From Hevea brasiliensis (lineage: Eukaryota > Streptophyta > Magnoliopsida > Malpighiales > Euphorbiaceae), in contig NC_079499.1 in NCBI RefSeq assembly GCF_030052815.1, positions 100,350,480-100,414,479 on the forward strand: DNA of 64,000 nt. Reading direction: 5' to 3'. The position numbers and the translations under genes are program-made. Below are positions 24,401 to 36,488 of this stretch, in pieces. Under the pieces are notes generated by a model, which was not told the origin of the DNA, ran no database searches, and was given only the letters and a program-made list of their open reading frames with translations. Position 1 is the stretch's first letter, and the number at the start of each line of letters is the position of its first letter.

Positions 24401-25052
24401 CCGTCACTTATAGAGATTGGCATGATATGCTTCCCTTCGCCCTTCATGCTTATCAGACCTCCGTGAGAACATCGACAGGGGCAAGTCCATACTCATTGGT
24501 CTACGGAATGGAGGCTGTTTTACCTATAGAGATGGAAATTCCCTCCCTGAGAATTCTGAAAGAGTCGAGAATCGATGAGTAAGAATGGATTTAATCAAGG
24601 TTGGACTAGCTGAATCTAGTAGACGAGAAAAGACTAGCAGTAGCATGTCATAGGCAATTGTACCAAAGGAGAATGACTAGAGCATTTAATAAGGACGTTC
24701 GCTGCGCGAGTTCCAATCGCGAGATCTGGTTTTGAAAAAGATCCTCCCAAATCAAAATGATCCTCGGGGAAAATGGTCACCAATTTACGAGAGACCCTAT
24801 GTGGTTAAAAAGGCATTTTCTGACGATGCACTGATCTTGACTCATATGGACGGCGAAGAATTCCCGAGGCCCGTGAATGCAGATGTTGTTAAAAGATATT
24901 ATGCCAAAAAAAAAAAATCAAATCATCCTCTAAGAGTGAAAACCCGTAAGGGCACTCCTAGGACCAGAAAATGGAGAAATAAGGAAGGAAACCCAAGACC
25001 AGAAGAGGTAATAAGTCACCACAATACGAACGTTCATCGAAAAATTACTTGA
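21480..25052 (+). pseudogene. pol: RT - RNase H - second RNase H - integrase, element A
   Basis: RT with VCVDYRDLNKAS, CIDGASGYNQI and YVDDMIIKS (YVDD at 22291). The first RNase H (about 22700-23090) lacks the usual first Asp (VVQQSSMGCVL). A second, plant/archaeal-type RNase H (about 23180-23560) keeps YFDGA, NNVAEYEA, YGDSALI and QFADALA. The integrase has an H-H/C-C finger (THANGH, KCHECQ) and a D-D-E core, but the second Asp is changed (TSNAKN; element B has TDNAKN). Stops at 22141 (TAG), 22483 (TGA, shared with element B), 22639, 23338 and 24580. A frameshift before 24732 moves the integrase C-terminus (KWSPIYERPYVVKKAF) to another frame. No chromodomain, as expected for the Tat lineage. 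Confidence 0.92.
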
Positions 25053-25316
25053 AATAATGGCAGTTAAGGGAATTCAAAGTTAGCTGCGAGGAATTTTGTG
25101 AGATCTATTCTTGTACCCTTTTTCTTTGAAATTGTACCTTTGTCTTTAAGTCATAATAAAATTGTTCCTTCACTCTAATTTATTTTTCTTATCTACCATT
25201 CATTTATGCGCTATTAATTCGTTAAAACTTTATTATAAGATCAGGATTTGAATATTGATAACCTCATGTACTTTGCTGTGAGATTTACAGGGGATAAATG
25301 ATGGCTGGGCGACAAA

Positions 25317-25356
<40 letters not shown>

Positions 25357-25425
25357 GAGTGAAAACCCGCAAAGGGCGCTTTCTGCAAAATAAGTGAAAA
25401 CCCGAAAGGGCATTCCGAAAAGGTG
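24935..25425 (+). repeat. Short GAAAACCCG..AGGGC hairpin repeats after integrase (A)
   Basis: Three copies of GTGAAAACCCGNAAGGGC-type sequence near 24938, 25361 and 25393. Each can fold as CCC-GNAA-GGG. More copies lie in the matching part of element B. Confidence 0.6.
25314..25354. repeat. Poly-A and (AT)n microsatellite
   Basis: A-tract 25314-25324 followed by about 15 AT units to 25354, just downstream of the integrase coding end. Confidence 0.9.
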
Positions 25426-25548
25426 AGTAAAAGGGGGAAATCGTAGGCCAAGCCTTGGGACTCATTCCAACCCTCTCCATTAATCATCTATTTTCGGGGC
25501 CTTGTTAAGTACACTTTGATTGGAGGAACATCTTGTGTCAGGTTTGTC

Positions 25549-26290
25549 TTGCTTTGTCAGCATTTTAATTTCCTGCCATCAACCTCTAGTTCCTTGATCC
25601 AAGTTGATTTTAATTTTTAGCATTTTAATTTCATGTCATCAACCTCTGGTTCCTTGATCCAAGTTGATTTTAATGTTCAGTATTTTAATTTAATGTCATC
25701 AACCTCTGGCTCCTTGATCCAAGTTGATTTTAATGTTCAGCATTTTAACTTTCATGTCATCAACCTCTGGTTCCTTGATCCAAGTTGATTTTAATTTTCA
25801 GCATTTTAATTTCATGTCATTAACCCTGGTTCCTTGATCCAAGTTGATTTTAATTTTTAGCATTTTAATTTCATGTCATCAACCTCTGGTTCCTTGATCC
25901 AAGTTGATTTTAATGATTCAGCATTTTAATTTCCAGCTATCAACCTTTGGTTCCTTGATCCAAGTTGATTTTAATTTTCAGCATCTTAATTTTCTGCCAT
26001 CAACCTCTGGTTCCCTGATCCAAGTTAATTTTAATTCTCAGCATTTTAATTTTCTACCATCAACCTCTGGTTCTTTGATCCAAGTTGATTTTAATTCTCA
26101 GCATTTTAATTCCTACCATCAACCTCTGGTTCCTTGATCTAAGTTGATTTTAATTTTCAACATTTAATTTTCATGTCATCAACCTCTGATTCCTAGATCC
26201 AAGTTGATTTTAATTTTCAGCATTTTAATTTCCTGTTATCAACCTCTGGGTTCAAGATCTAAGTTGATTTTATTTTTTGGCATTTTAATT
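25549..26290 (+). repeat. 60-bp minisatellite upstream of PPT (A)
   Basis: About 12 imperfect units of roughly 60 bp, built on TCAACCTCTGGTTCCTTGAT followed by CCAAGTTGATTTTAATTTTC. Each unit can pair ATCAAC with GTTGAT. The same unit forms the array of element B on the opposite strand. Repeat-rich 3' UTRs are known in Ogre elements and can seed satellites. Confidence 0.9.
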
Positions 26291-26411
26291 TTCATCATTT
26301 AATTTTCATCATTGATCTCTAGTTCTAATATCCCAACCGCCCAAAATATGGATTCGAATCTTTTCATAATTCCTATACAAGAGAATTTCATTCTCTTTAA
26401 TATAAATTATG

Positions 26412-26425
26412 TAAAGAGGGGAAGC
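26412..26425 (+). other. Polypurine tract, element A
   Basis: AAAGAGGGGAAGC directly abuts the 3' LTR start TGTAGACACC. Element B has AAAGAGGGGCAGC at the same place. Confidence 0.85.
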
Positions 26426-27059
26426 TGTAGACACCATATTTTCGTCGACCTCTGAAGTCAAGGAACCTTTAAACTTTTAACTTTATTATCCGCTCTCAAC
26501 CGATGTCCCCAATCACAAACAGCTTTTCCAGACTCACCGATTGCTCGTCCATGGAACAAACCGATCTCACGCTTAAGTTAGATGGCTTTCCGATCTCTTG
26601 GTCTCTGTCAGATGGGTTCGACTCAACACTAGGTCTCCCGACCATCCAATCTTACTTACTGATATTCTCTGATCTCTCTATACAAGTATTGCAGAACTTC
26701 ATTTGGCTAATGTTGTGATCGGGCTTCTCGCTTGAATGCCCCAGATATTCCTTAAAATGAAGTTAAGGTTTCTGTCTAGTCTAATAATGGTTTCGATCTT
26801 AAAAGTTCAAGTCAGTGTCAAATCTTTCCAATTCTAATATTTTAAAGTTTCATTCGGTATTTGGTCATGACTTAGTCCGATCTCTGGTTCTCGTGTAATG
26901 ATTTTCCGATCTCTTATCTCCTGATTAATAATCGCTTTCAAATTTAATGTTCAACTACGTTTAATCAATTAAATACTCAGACAATTTTGGACGCTTTCTG
27001 ATCTCATCAAGAAATTGAACAAAAAGGATCCCAATTCATTTCAAAATAAAATGTACAAG

Positions 27060-28868
27060 TCATTCAGCAGGAGGGTCTCCCCCAACCTACTCCCCGGGTA
27101 CATTATCATTTCTCTTATCCTCTCTCTCTCTCTCCCGGGCTCCTCATCACTGTCCTCTTCGACCTCTGGGATGAGCTTATCCATCCAAGAGAAGTCCTCC
27201 TCAGGATAACGCTTCTTCAGCTTGGCCAGGAGGTCGTTATGGGCATTCACATATGCCCCGGCATCTTTTGTGGTGCTCTACTCTTCCTTCGCTTGGAGCT
27301 CCTCCTCCTTTGCCCGAAGCTCCTCAGAAAAATGAGCTAGATCGGTAGATCGACTAGCCTAAGATGTAATCATTGGCAGAGGAGAGTTGAGCCAGTGCAG
27401 CTGAGGCATCTTAGACCGCCTTAAGAATCTCCCTCCTTAAGGCGTGGGTTTTTTCCCAGATCACATGTTGATTGGCAATAGCCTCTAACCCCAAGCTCAT
27501 CGTTTGAGTTAAAATATCATCGATGCTCTCCTCTACCAATCTGTTCTGATCTTCTTGGAAGCAGATAGAGGTGCCCATAACTTTTGCTAAGCTAGGGTTC
27601 CTTTGGGTGGAACGGTTCCTTTCTAGAGATTGGATGAGGAGCTGAGCCCCCCGGCAAAGTGTCCTAACAGTGGGGCCAGAAGGATCGCCTTCCACATTGG
27701 AAGAGATTGAAGGAGGTGGAGGAGGCGGACATTCGATCTGTTGAGGAGGAGGAATGACGACTTCTACTTCTAAGACCGACTATTCCTGAGGTTGGGGAGG
27801 GGAGCTCAGTACTTCTACAAAATCGTGGTGAGGTGTTTGAGATGTGGTAACAGTGGCCTCCTTCATCGCTTGCACCTTTTGGGACACCACCCTCTTTTGC
27901 TTGCAGCTCTCTTTAGAAGCCTCACCACCCGCCATACCTGCACAAAGTAGAAGTCAGTGAGTTCGCTAAGATTAAAAGACTAGAGATCGGGAATGTACCA
28001 GAACCGAGGTCAGAGAGCTGAAGCTCGTAGTCTTTATCGGTGATCAGCCGCATCATCCACCACTTTAGTTCGGCCATAACCGCATCTAAGCATTAGAATT
28101 TGTGGGTGGACGCTTGAGTCTTAAACTCTTTCACCATGGCGTTTTCGTCCTTATCTAAGGTGAGCTTCTTAGGGAGTTGGGGGACTAAATAACTCCAATT
28201 GCGTGGGATCCCTTCAAAACCGTTTTGATCCTTAGTCCTAAGGATGAAAAACCGATCCTTTCAGTTCTTCAGCGAAAAAGGGAGATCGGTAAAAAGCGAG
28301 CAATTCGGCTTTGCCTGAAAGAACCAGAATTCGTCATCCCTCCTTCGGGTAAGCCTATGCAGCTCGGCAAAGACTTTAGCCATAGGCTCCAGTCTCTTGG
28401 CTTAGCAGAGGCCCTTGAAGGCTACTAAAGTCCACCAGCAGTTCGGATGCACTTGAGCTATTGAGACATTATGGAACTTTAAGATGGCCTTGTAAAGTTC
28501 ATCCAAAGGAAAACGGAGTTTGGTCTTTAGCTGCTCTTGTATACTATGATGAGATCGCCTTCATTAAAGAAGTGATCTGCCCGAAGGTCGCCATGGCATT
28601 TGATCAGTTCAAAGGAGTCGATCTGCAGATTGTACTCTTAACTTATGGACTGGAGATCGGTTTCCCTCAGAACGGACGACAACTCATCAACTGGTAGGTT
28701 TTCCCTCCTCGAAGAGGTTCCTCGCTTAGGTTTGGTAGCCAGACCAGTAACCGAAATGATGGCCGTGCTGGTTCAACTGCCTCATCTAATCACATCGCCT
28801 TCTTCTGAGGTCCACGAAAACTGGATGGAAGGCGGGCTTACAGCTCTCTGACCCTTGGCACTGCTCAT
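27060..28868 (-). pseudogene. ORF-L in element A 3' LTR
   Basis: Minus strand. Start ATG at 28866-28868 (MSSAKGQR, compared with MSGAEGQR in element B). Exon 1 lacks the solo-LTR insertion of the 5' copy but has several stops and shifts. Exon 2 begins after an acceptor ending at 27938 (TTTGTGCAG) with ATG at 27933-27935. It keeps LLAKLKKRYPEEDFSWMDKL and has lost part of the coiled coil (near 27340-27365). The conserved last codon is at 27060-27062, now out of frame. Confidence 0.65.
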
Positions 28869-29022
28869 TTTCAGGAAAATAAAAAGAAATTAGCTAATGA
28901 AAGATCAAAATCCTTACCGGAGTGTAATCGGTGCCTGAAAACTTGAGAAAACGAGAGAAAATGCCGAGATTGCTAGAGAAGTTCTGAAAATGACATAAGG
29001 AAATGACTGACTCATCTCTCCT

Positions 29023-29053
29023 CTATTTATACCCATCTGAGCATTAAATGCTC
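29023..29053 (-). promoter_or_regulatory. ORF-L promoter: TATA box plus palindrome (A 3' LTR)
   Basis: Palindrome GAGCATTAAATGCTC (29039-29053) and TATAAATAG (29023-29031) on the minus strand, 7 bp apart, as in the other LTRs. Confidence 0.6.
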
Positions 29054-29317
29054 GCGAAGTCCCAAGTGACGCATCGGTTAGTGGAATCGGCCGCTTCCTT
29101 GACACGTCGCAAGAAGGTTCCAGAAACATAATAAAAAAAATTAAATAAATAAGATTGGTTAGCCAAGGTCATCGGATTGAACAAACTTCCAAAACCACGG
29201 ATCGGCTAATGGTGATTCGTTTAGGGATCAGATTAGATACACATATCAGGGATCGAAAAATAAATAATGCAATAATAAGACAAACATTTAAACAAAAAAT
29301 TCATTTCATTTCCAAAA

Positions 29318-29418
29318 GATCAGATTACATCATTTGGGCGATTTCAAAAGATCAGATTACATCATTGGTGCGATCTCTAAAGATCGGATTGCATCATTTG
29401 GTCGAGCTCTAAAGATCA
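29318..29418. repeat. Short direct repeats in U3 (A 3' LTR)
   Basis: Three units built on AGATTACATCATTTGG with GCGAT/GCGATCTC, the counterpart of 10908-11008. Confidence 0.65.
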
Positions 29419-29497
29419 GTACTACATCCTACCTAGCTTAAGACTACTCCGAGGCCCAAAAAGTAAACCTATGTCAAAGCCTAGTCTTGTGGCTGAA

Positions 29498-29956
29498 TTA
29501 AAATATGTGTTTGATCAGAAAGCCAGCCATAAATGTTGGATAGATATGTAGCTCAGATGGGGTGACAATGACTCTCATGATATTGAGCGGAGTCATCACC
29601 AATGTCATTAACCAGAACCGAGCTACAGTCGGGACGCCTGATATGGTTGGGAGCCAAATGAACTTTAAAAGGCAGTCACCAACATTAAGATTGAAATTAG
29701 CAGTCCTCTCATCTGAGATCGGTCTATCGATTATATCGATAGACTGATTCGAGATTGGCATGGCCATCGCTTTCGGTCTTGAATGGTATATTAGTCCGGT
29801 TCCCTCATTGTCATTAGGTGACATTCTCATAGCTCTTCGATCGCAGGGGTTGCAAATTTTCAGGCGAGGGGCGAAGGAAATAGTCGAAAAAAGATCAAAA
29901 GGGCCATCATAATCAGAATTATCACAAAAAAAGTTAGAATTGGAGGAGTAGTGCAT
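29498..29956 (-). CDS. ORF-S: intact small antisense U3 protein, unknown function (A 3' LTR)
   Basis: An uninterrupted minus-strand frame of 152 residues behind a TATA-like box at 30012-30019. It is clearly homologous to the 140-residue frame in element B (40802-41224). Shared blocks are FDLF, F.P.LKI..P.DRR, S.GLTY/GLIY, ISNQSIDII, ANFNLNVGDC.LKFIWL, GVPT.ARF, MRVI..PSELHI. It holds no signal peptide and no clear membrane span. I recognise no family. It lies on the strand opposite to gag-pol, between the sense promoter and ORF-L. Whether it is translated is unknown. Intact frames in two of the four LTRs and protein-like conservation between families A and B argue that it was a real gene. Confidence 0.5.
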   Translation of the reverse strand: MHYSSNSNFFCDNSDYDGPFDLFSTISFAPRLKICNPCDRRAMRMSPNDNEGTGLIYHSRPKAMAMPISNQSIDIIDRPISDERTANFNLNVGDCLLKFIWLPTISGVPTVARFWLMTLVMTPLNIMRVIVTPSELHIYPTFMAGFLIKHIF

Positions 29957-30011
29957 GAAAATAAACTAAAAAAGGAACAGTGAACTGTGAAGGTGATTTG
30001 CTATTGCTGCA

Positions 30012-30019
30012 TATATATA
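30012..30019 (-). promoter_or_regulatory. TATA-like box of ORF-S (A 3' LTR)
   Basis: CCCTATATATATGC on the minus strand, 661 bp from the sense TATA box at 30680-30687. Confidence 0.45.
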
Positions 30020-30679
30020 GGGCCTTGGCATTTATTGCATACAGAACCTGAAGCGGATGCATCGATAACTGGAGAATTTATTACTTTGACCAACGCAAGT
30101 TAGACAGAAGGAAATATCAGGAATGAGAGATCAGGAAATAAGAGGGGACCTGATGCAAGAGAGAGATCGGAAAAGGGGATGGTCATGATAATACAGAAGG
30201 TGACCTAAAGAGATCGAAAAGCGCTGAAGGGTTAAGTAACTTCCGGTCCGAACTTTCCACTAACTCTCTCCATCGTCAGATTTGAGTTAGTTAAGACATC
30301 GCAAGCGTGATCAGATCCCCACTACACATCTCATCTGCAAGGACGCCCACCTAGCCGCCGGACACCAGAATAGTTCAAGCAGTCCTGTACATTTCGATCT
30401 CCACTGTTGATCACAACCGTGAGGATGGATCCGGAGCCCTCAGATCAAAAAGCAGATGACAGGTTTGGTGCTTTTTATTCCCAACCTTTGGATCTAATTT
30501 GTAAGGCAAGATCCCAAGCCATTGGATTAAGAAGAGAAATGACGGATATTCTGAGCAAGATCCCGGCCCTCCATTTTGATTCTCTTTAATTTTTAGACAT
30601 CAGATTATGTCCTTTTGCATCTACACCCTCCGTCTCCCCCTGGCAAGATCCTGACCCTTCATTATGGGCACCCGTTCCC

Positions 30680-30687
30680 TATAAATA
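30680..30687 (+). promoter_or_regulatory. Sense TATA box (A 3' LTR)
   Basis: TTCCCTATAAATA, the counterpart of 12286-12293. Transcripts starting here would run out of the element into 32941 onward. Confidence 0.6.
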
Positions 30688-31721
30688 CCTGCATGTAATA
30701 CTGTAGAGGGGACGGAATAAAAAGGTAGTGGTAATTATAATAGAAAGACTCTGAAATTTGATTCAGTCTTGCTACTTGCCATTCTGAGCTTTCGAAGTGT
30801 GGAGAAACTTTAAAAACCAGTTTTCTTAAGTATTTCATCAAAAGGAGCTCTAAGTCCTAAAACTTCCAGTTTTAGTTTCTGTGTAACCATCTTCACTTCA
30901 CCTCATTCCCACTGCTCTAATATCTAATATTACTTTTCGAAATTCAACTTCGTTCTGACCTATTGCCATCACTACGGGTAAGTTTAAGTCCTTCGGTTGT
31001 CAGCTATCACCTCTACAAGATTTATGGATTCTGGAGTCAGCTCATCTGTCTCCTCAACTTTCCACAGGTAAGCGTCTAGACTATTATTTTATCGGGTATC
31101 CTTGTGTTATTTTCTCCAGTTTTCTTTTGAAATTTCTTTTATATCCAATCGCTCTAAATCTCAAAATAGATTATCTAGGCCGATAGAGTCTTCTTTTATT
31201 TCATTCGCAAATTCCTTTTATCGTCATGTAGTTTTCATTTCCTTCGAGAATGGACGTTCAAGTCATTGGCAAAAGAATATAGGCAGGGGTATTTTGACAT
31301 GAGAATTTTCAGTCTAAAAAAATAAAAATGATAAAGGAAGATAGGTGCAGCATAGGTTGGATAAGTTGAAAACAAAAAATAAGTCAAACAAATAAGTTAT
31401 GAGGTTGGGCCACGGAGTGAGCCCAGGCGGTAATAAAATAGATCGGGAATCAAGATAAGATCGGATCCCAAACTAGCGACTAAAAAGGGATTGGATATCA
31501 TCCATCGAAGAATTCTAATAAGGCGATCACGCGGAAGATCGACAAAGAATTCGGTCTTTCGTCCACTATCTAGTTATAGGGCCCCGTAGGCTGAGAAAAG
31601 CTTTATATGGGTTTTCCTGTGTCTTCGGTACTCTGTTCTCATAAAAGGGGTCCAGAAGGACCCTCTGCCAAAATCCTTATTTCCAAGTTCCTACGAACGC
31701 CATTCTAATAAACACATTAAG

Positions 31722-32500
31722 AGTTCGGGAGAGAGTTCTTACCCAAACTCAATCTAATTTTTAACACAACACATTAAGAGATCGGGGGAGAAGTTCTTAC
31801 TCGAGTTCTCAATTAAAATCTTCAACACATTAAGAGTTTAAGAGAGAGTTCTTACCCGAACTCAATCTAATTTTTAAACACAATAAATTAAAGAGACCGG
31901 GGGAGAGTTCTTACCCGAGTTCTCAATTAAAATCCTTAACTCAAAGAGACCGGGGGAGAGTTCTTATCCGAGTTCTCAATTAAAATCCTTAACTCTAAGA
32001 GATCAGAGGAGAGTTCTTACTCGAATTCTCAATCAAAATCTTAATAAAATATGTGGGGATCGGAGGAGAGTTCTTATTCGAAACCTCCCGCTTAAATTTT
32101 AAACAGAATACACTAAGAGATCGGGGGAGAGTTCTTACTCGAATTCTCAATCAAAATCTTAATAAAATATGTGGAGATCGGAGGAGAGTTCTTATCCAAA
32201 ATTTCCCACTTAAACTGTAAACCAAATACACTAAGAGATCGGGGGAGAGTCCTTACCCGAATTCTTAGCCAAAATCTTAATAAAATATGTGGAGATCGGA
32301 GGAAAGTTCTTATTCGAAATCTCCCGCTTAAACTTTAAACCGAATACACTAAGAGATCGGGAAAGAGTTCTTACCCGAATTTTCGACCAAAATCTTAATA
32401 AAATATGTGGAGATCAGAGGAGAGTTTTTATCCGAAATCTCCCGCTTAAATTTCAAACCAAATACATTAAGAGATCGGGAGAGAGTTTTTATCCAACCTA
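31722..32500 (+). repeat. R/U5 stem-loop array (A 3' LTR)
   Basis: Counterpart of 13326-14110. Stems such as GAGTTCGGG / CCCAAACTC (31729) and GGGGATCGGA / TTCGAAACCTC (32053) enclose the same loop GGAGAGTTCTTA. The open frames at 32289-32667 are by-products of the repeat. Confidence 0.85.
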
Positions 32501-32945
32501 AATCCAAATCAAAACGTCACAACTTCAATATGCGAATTAACCCCCAAACAAAAAAAAATCCATTATTCAATAATTATTCACTGAAGGGTCATCTCAAGTA
32601 CTCGTGTCCTTGGGCAATCCTAAACAGTGAAATATCAAATATTCCTTTTATTCGCATAAAAGATTAACATTATCATTACAACGCCCTAATTACTAATTTT
32701 AATTTATAAAGAGCATAACTTTAAATCTGCTTACTCTCATTGAGGGACGAGGTGAGGTGCCTAACACCTTCCCTACCCGTATACGGACCCCGAACCTAGA
32801 ATCTCTATTTTCAAAGTGGTTTTTAAATTTATTTAGAAAAAAAATGATTTTCTTTAATTACCCTCAAAATTAAAGTGGCGACTCCTCACTTTTCCCACTT
32901 CGGTGAGAATTCGTCCGGCGACCGCAAATCTCTTGTGACACTATG

Positions 32946-33514
32946 AATTTAAGACATAAATATATGAAATCTGTGCATTTAATAAGTAAATTTTACTGCA
33001 CATCTTATATTTTGAATCTATAATAGATCAAATTTAATAAAAAATTTTCTTAATAAAATATTTGTTTATCTATTTTTCCATCGATGATGCAACTTTTTTG
33101 ATAGAACAATTTACATAATTTTTTTTCTTATTTATACTTAATTATAGGTTATTAATAGCTACTGCAACTTTTTTTACTTGATCAATTTATGTAGTTATTG
33201 CAATCCAGTCTTTAGAAATTTCTGCCTTTATTTTTTAATTATCATGTTTACAGTCTGGTATTGAGTTTAAGAGGCTGAAACTGCTTTTCTGAATAAAAGG
33301 ACCATTTTAAATGCTATTGAAAAAAACAGTTTGAAAAAAATTATTTTGTTATTTTAGTATTTTTATAACTAAAACTTATCAAATTTAATTTTTAATTATT
33401 TTTTAATACTCTTTAACTAGCATATTTAAAAAAAATAATTTTCTCAACAACAGTTTTAATGGTAATACTAAACAGGCCTTTAATCGTCAGGGTTAGGGGG
33501 ATTTGCTGCTATTG
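32946..33514. other. AT-rich intergenic DNA
   Basis: 569 bp with no gene, repeat array or recognised element. It is the right-hand flank of element A. Confidence 0.6.
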
Positions 33515-33680
33515 TGTAATGACCTAAATTTTAAATATTCATTTATTTAGTTTTATTGACAATACTTTAATTATAATTTAGTTATTTAAAGTATGTGATG
33601 AAATCAATAGTTATTTCATGGGAATATTTTATGGATATGTATTTTTTTTTTTAAATATATCACCTCCAATTTATAAATAA

Positions 33681-33729
<49 letters not shown>

Positions 33730-36467
33730 ATAACAATTTATGCATTTATATTAAATAAGCAGTATTTTATATTAATAAAATAACATAAGCAATAATAAAT
33801 GATAATATAGATTCTAAAATTTATGTTAAAAATTTTAATGTTTTATTTTAGTTAACTAGTTGATAATTTAATTAATTTCGATTAAATGATTTTCTAATTT
33901 ACATTAATATATTATTACCAATAAAATAGGATAGATTAAATTTTAAGTAAATAATTTATAGTATAACCTATTTGCTCTTCGTATAAGTTAGTAATATGAT
34001 TATTTTAAGAGAATAATACATATGTTTTAGTTGGAAAACTAATAATAGTTATAATAGTATATATATAATATAAATAGGAAAGAGGACATCAGCATGTGAA
34101 TTTTCTTAATCAAGACCTTCTCCCTCTATCAACAACCAATCAAATAATTAAAAAAAAAAAAGAAGAAGAAAAAAGAAAGAAAGTTAATTGTGGAACCACG
34201 AAGAACAGACCCAAGAAATGGGTCCTTTAACTCGTCTCTTCCCCTATAAGCTTTTAGGTCCACCAGTTTTGTCCGGCAAGAACCAGTGGCCGGTGAGGGT
34301 CCCAAGCAACTCCAGCGTCCTTCGATGAGCTCCCTGAACATCGAACGATCACCACACAGCCTAAGAAAAGGCAAGCAACAAGGAAGGAAAGAATGTGAAG
34401 TTAACACCTTTCCAGCATCCAAGTCATTGTTTGCCTTGTCATTTTCCCTAGTTAAAGTGTTTCAATCCAAGGGAGAAGTTTCAACTCTTCCCCATTGGTT
34501 TTAATGGAGATTCTGGTAAGATTCAAAGAGAGATAAAGAGGAGAGAGAAAGAAGACGCAGTGGCTTTTCGACTGATCTAACCGTCAGATCAAAAATCTGA
34601 GACTAACGATGAACTCAGGACGACGAAATCTTCGAGATAGGACCAGTCCCGTTTCGATCGGACACAGTTTGAAAAAGGTAATAATCAGACGGTCCAGATC
34701 GCTTCGTGAAATTTTCAAACTTTTTTTATTTCTATAATTTAAAAATAATTTTATGATAATTATTAACAAAATTCAGACTTAATTTAGGTGCAATCAGATT
34801 GAGAATAGCTCACTGGTGTCGGGATCACATTTTCAGCTAGATTCGATTGTCCGACGGCCGGTCTTAGAATGTGGTCGATATTATAGTGAATCCTAGAATT
34901 TTCAGATGTTCTAGACGCATTTCAGGTATCAGATTCGGCATAGGTAAACCCGAACTTTACATTACTCAATTTTTGCCTTATACTGAGTTAGAATAAAATT
35001 TATAAAATATTCGTGGATGATCAAAAAATTATGATTCTTTTTGTAATAGCCTTATAATATTGTTAAGGATCGTGGGACAAGTTTATAAAATTTTTAAAGT
35101 TAATTTGGATAGTTTTTGAAAAATATTAGTTTTGAAGTCTTATAATTTAGTTGTCTGATGTTGTGATTATTGCCTGGTTTGGAGGGCCCAGGAGAGGTTA
35201 TATAATGATGATGAAATATGGATTGAGTTTAGAAGTGTTATTTGAACTATTTTGCAGGTTGGGTATGTCCTAGGTATAGAAGAAACTCTGTCGAATTTTC
35301 GTCATAAATTATGATGTATTTGCCTCTTTAAATTTATTTTTAATTGAATTTGCATTAATAAATTTACAATAAAATTATGTAGGTAATCGGGGTTAATCAT
35401 CTTTCTTCACCCAACCTCCACAGTAAAATATTAATTTTAATTATAATTTCAATATTATTATATATTCAGACATGCCCATGCATCACTTATAAATAAATAT
35501 CTATGTTGCTAAACAGTAGGCACGTGTTATATTGCATTCTTAATTGATGAAGTGCCATGGATATTGTTTATAGTAATTGGAGTAGTGTGCGTTCGCTGGC
35601 GTGTATGTGGTGTGTGATATTGGATATGGATAGGACGGGTAGACGTGGCTTGAGAGACACTCGCTGGGACCCGGTCCTTTATGGATAAGTCAGGGTAGAC
35701 ACGGCTCGAGATGATCTCGTTGGCCCCTGCATTTGATTTATCAATCAAAAGTTTGGCTTGAGAGACACTCACTGGCAGAGGTTGGATTAAGAGAGCTGTA
35801 TAGGGGATCAACTCCCATATATGTACTGTTTGAATATGATTGGGTGTGTGAGTGCTCCAAATTATCTTTTTGCTATTATGATGTGACTGTATGAAAATTA
35901 TGATGGTGTTACATTCTACTCTTTAGGATGTATTAGCTCTAGATAGCTATAGAAATTATACTTAAAATTGATATTTTACTCTCTGAGTCGAACGCTCACT
36001 CCTGTGCACCCTATTTTTTCAGGTTATAGGAGGAGACCCTTTTTTTTCAGGATAACCTACTTCTTTTCTCGCAGGTTATCAATAATTACTTAATTGTATT
36101 TATTATTCTCTAAATTTATAATTTAGAACTGCGCATATACTAGCAGTAGCATTATTCTTGTTAGGGACTATATGAATTGAAGTATTTGTATAACTGTACC
36201 AAAAATTTTTATGATTTTTAAATAGTTTATAAATGATATAACAGGGTTGAGTTGGACTCCCCTAATTTTAGTTTTTGATAATTATTGGATTAAGTTGGCC
36301 TGAAATAAAATTATAATAGTTTATTTTAAATTATTTTATATGCATGTTGGGCCTAAATTGTGGGCCTAGTCATGAGTTTGGGAACAGTAAGACTTACTAT
36401 GAGCCTTGAGGGCTTTATACAGGCCCAGGTCCTAGTGCTGGTCAGGCCCATAGGTTGGGTCGTGAAA
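33515..36467 (+). repeat. LTR of a third Ty3-gypsy family (5' LTR of a truncated element)
   Basis: Starts TGTAATGACCTAAATTTT and ends GGGTCGTGAAA (a canonical end would be ...GTGACA). It is followed four bases later by a tRNA-Met-type primer site. About 2.95 kb, AT-rich, with an (AT)n run at 33688-33725 and direct repeats near 35575-35770 (CTTGAGAGACACTC). The length and ends suggest a Tekay/Del-type chromovirus LTR (inference). No second LTR of this kind was found, so its partner may lie beyond the window. Confidence 0.65.
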
Positions 36468-36471
36468 AATA

Positions 36472-36488
36472 TGGTATCAAAGCTTAGG
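36472..36488 (+). other. Primer-binding site (tRNA-iMet type) of the third element
   Basis: TGGTATCAAAGCTTAGG closely matches TGGTATCAGAGC, complementary to the 3' end of initiator tRNA-Met, as used by most plant Ty3-gypsy and copia elements. Confidence 0.75.

Larger units (their letters stand above)
6496..32940 (+). mobile_element. Ogre/Tat-type Ty3-gypsy LTR retrotransposon, element A
   Basis: LTRs at 6496-14547 and 26426-32940 share the start TGTAGA.ACCATATTTT and the end TTG.GACA. The flanks CCATG (6491-6495) and CTATG (32941-32945) fit a 5-bp duplication with one change. Internal order: PBS 14551-14568, ORF1, gag, protease/G-patch, a 180-nt intron, RT, two RNase H domains, integrase, a 60-bp minisatellite, then the PPT. 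An extra ORF upstream of gag, the intron between protease and RT, dual RNase H and a repeat-rich 3' UTR are the published hallmarks of Ogre elements in the Tat lineage. All ORFs carry stops or frameshifts, so this copy is dead in cis. The 26.4-kb length includes a 1.43-kb insertion in the 5' LTR. Confidence 0.93.
26426..32940 (+). repeat. Element A 3' LTR
   Basis: 6515 bp, homologous along its length to 6496-14547 apart from the solo-LTR insertion and small indels, with several per cent divergence by eye. It ends CTTGTGACA, followed by the target copy CTATG. Confidence 0.9.

Noticed and set aside
25314..25354. Poly-A plus (AT)n as a SINE or LINE tail
   Set aside because: It directly follows the integrase end, where element B also has A/T runs. 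No upstream SINE body or target duplication.
32289..32667. Overlapping 70- and 86-codon frames
   Set aside because: They arise from the R/U5 repeat unit, which happens to stay open. The repeated peptide has no counterpart in element B.
6496..32940. Athila assignment for elements A and B
   Set aside because: No env-like ORF after pol. The second RNase H, the ORF1-gag order, the pro-RT intron and the PBS fit Ogre/Tat instead.
34129..34504. Frames of 97 and 72 codons on opposite strands in the third LTR
   Set aside because: They overlap a poly-A/AAG tract and each other. No similarity, no start context.
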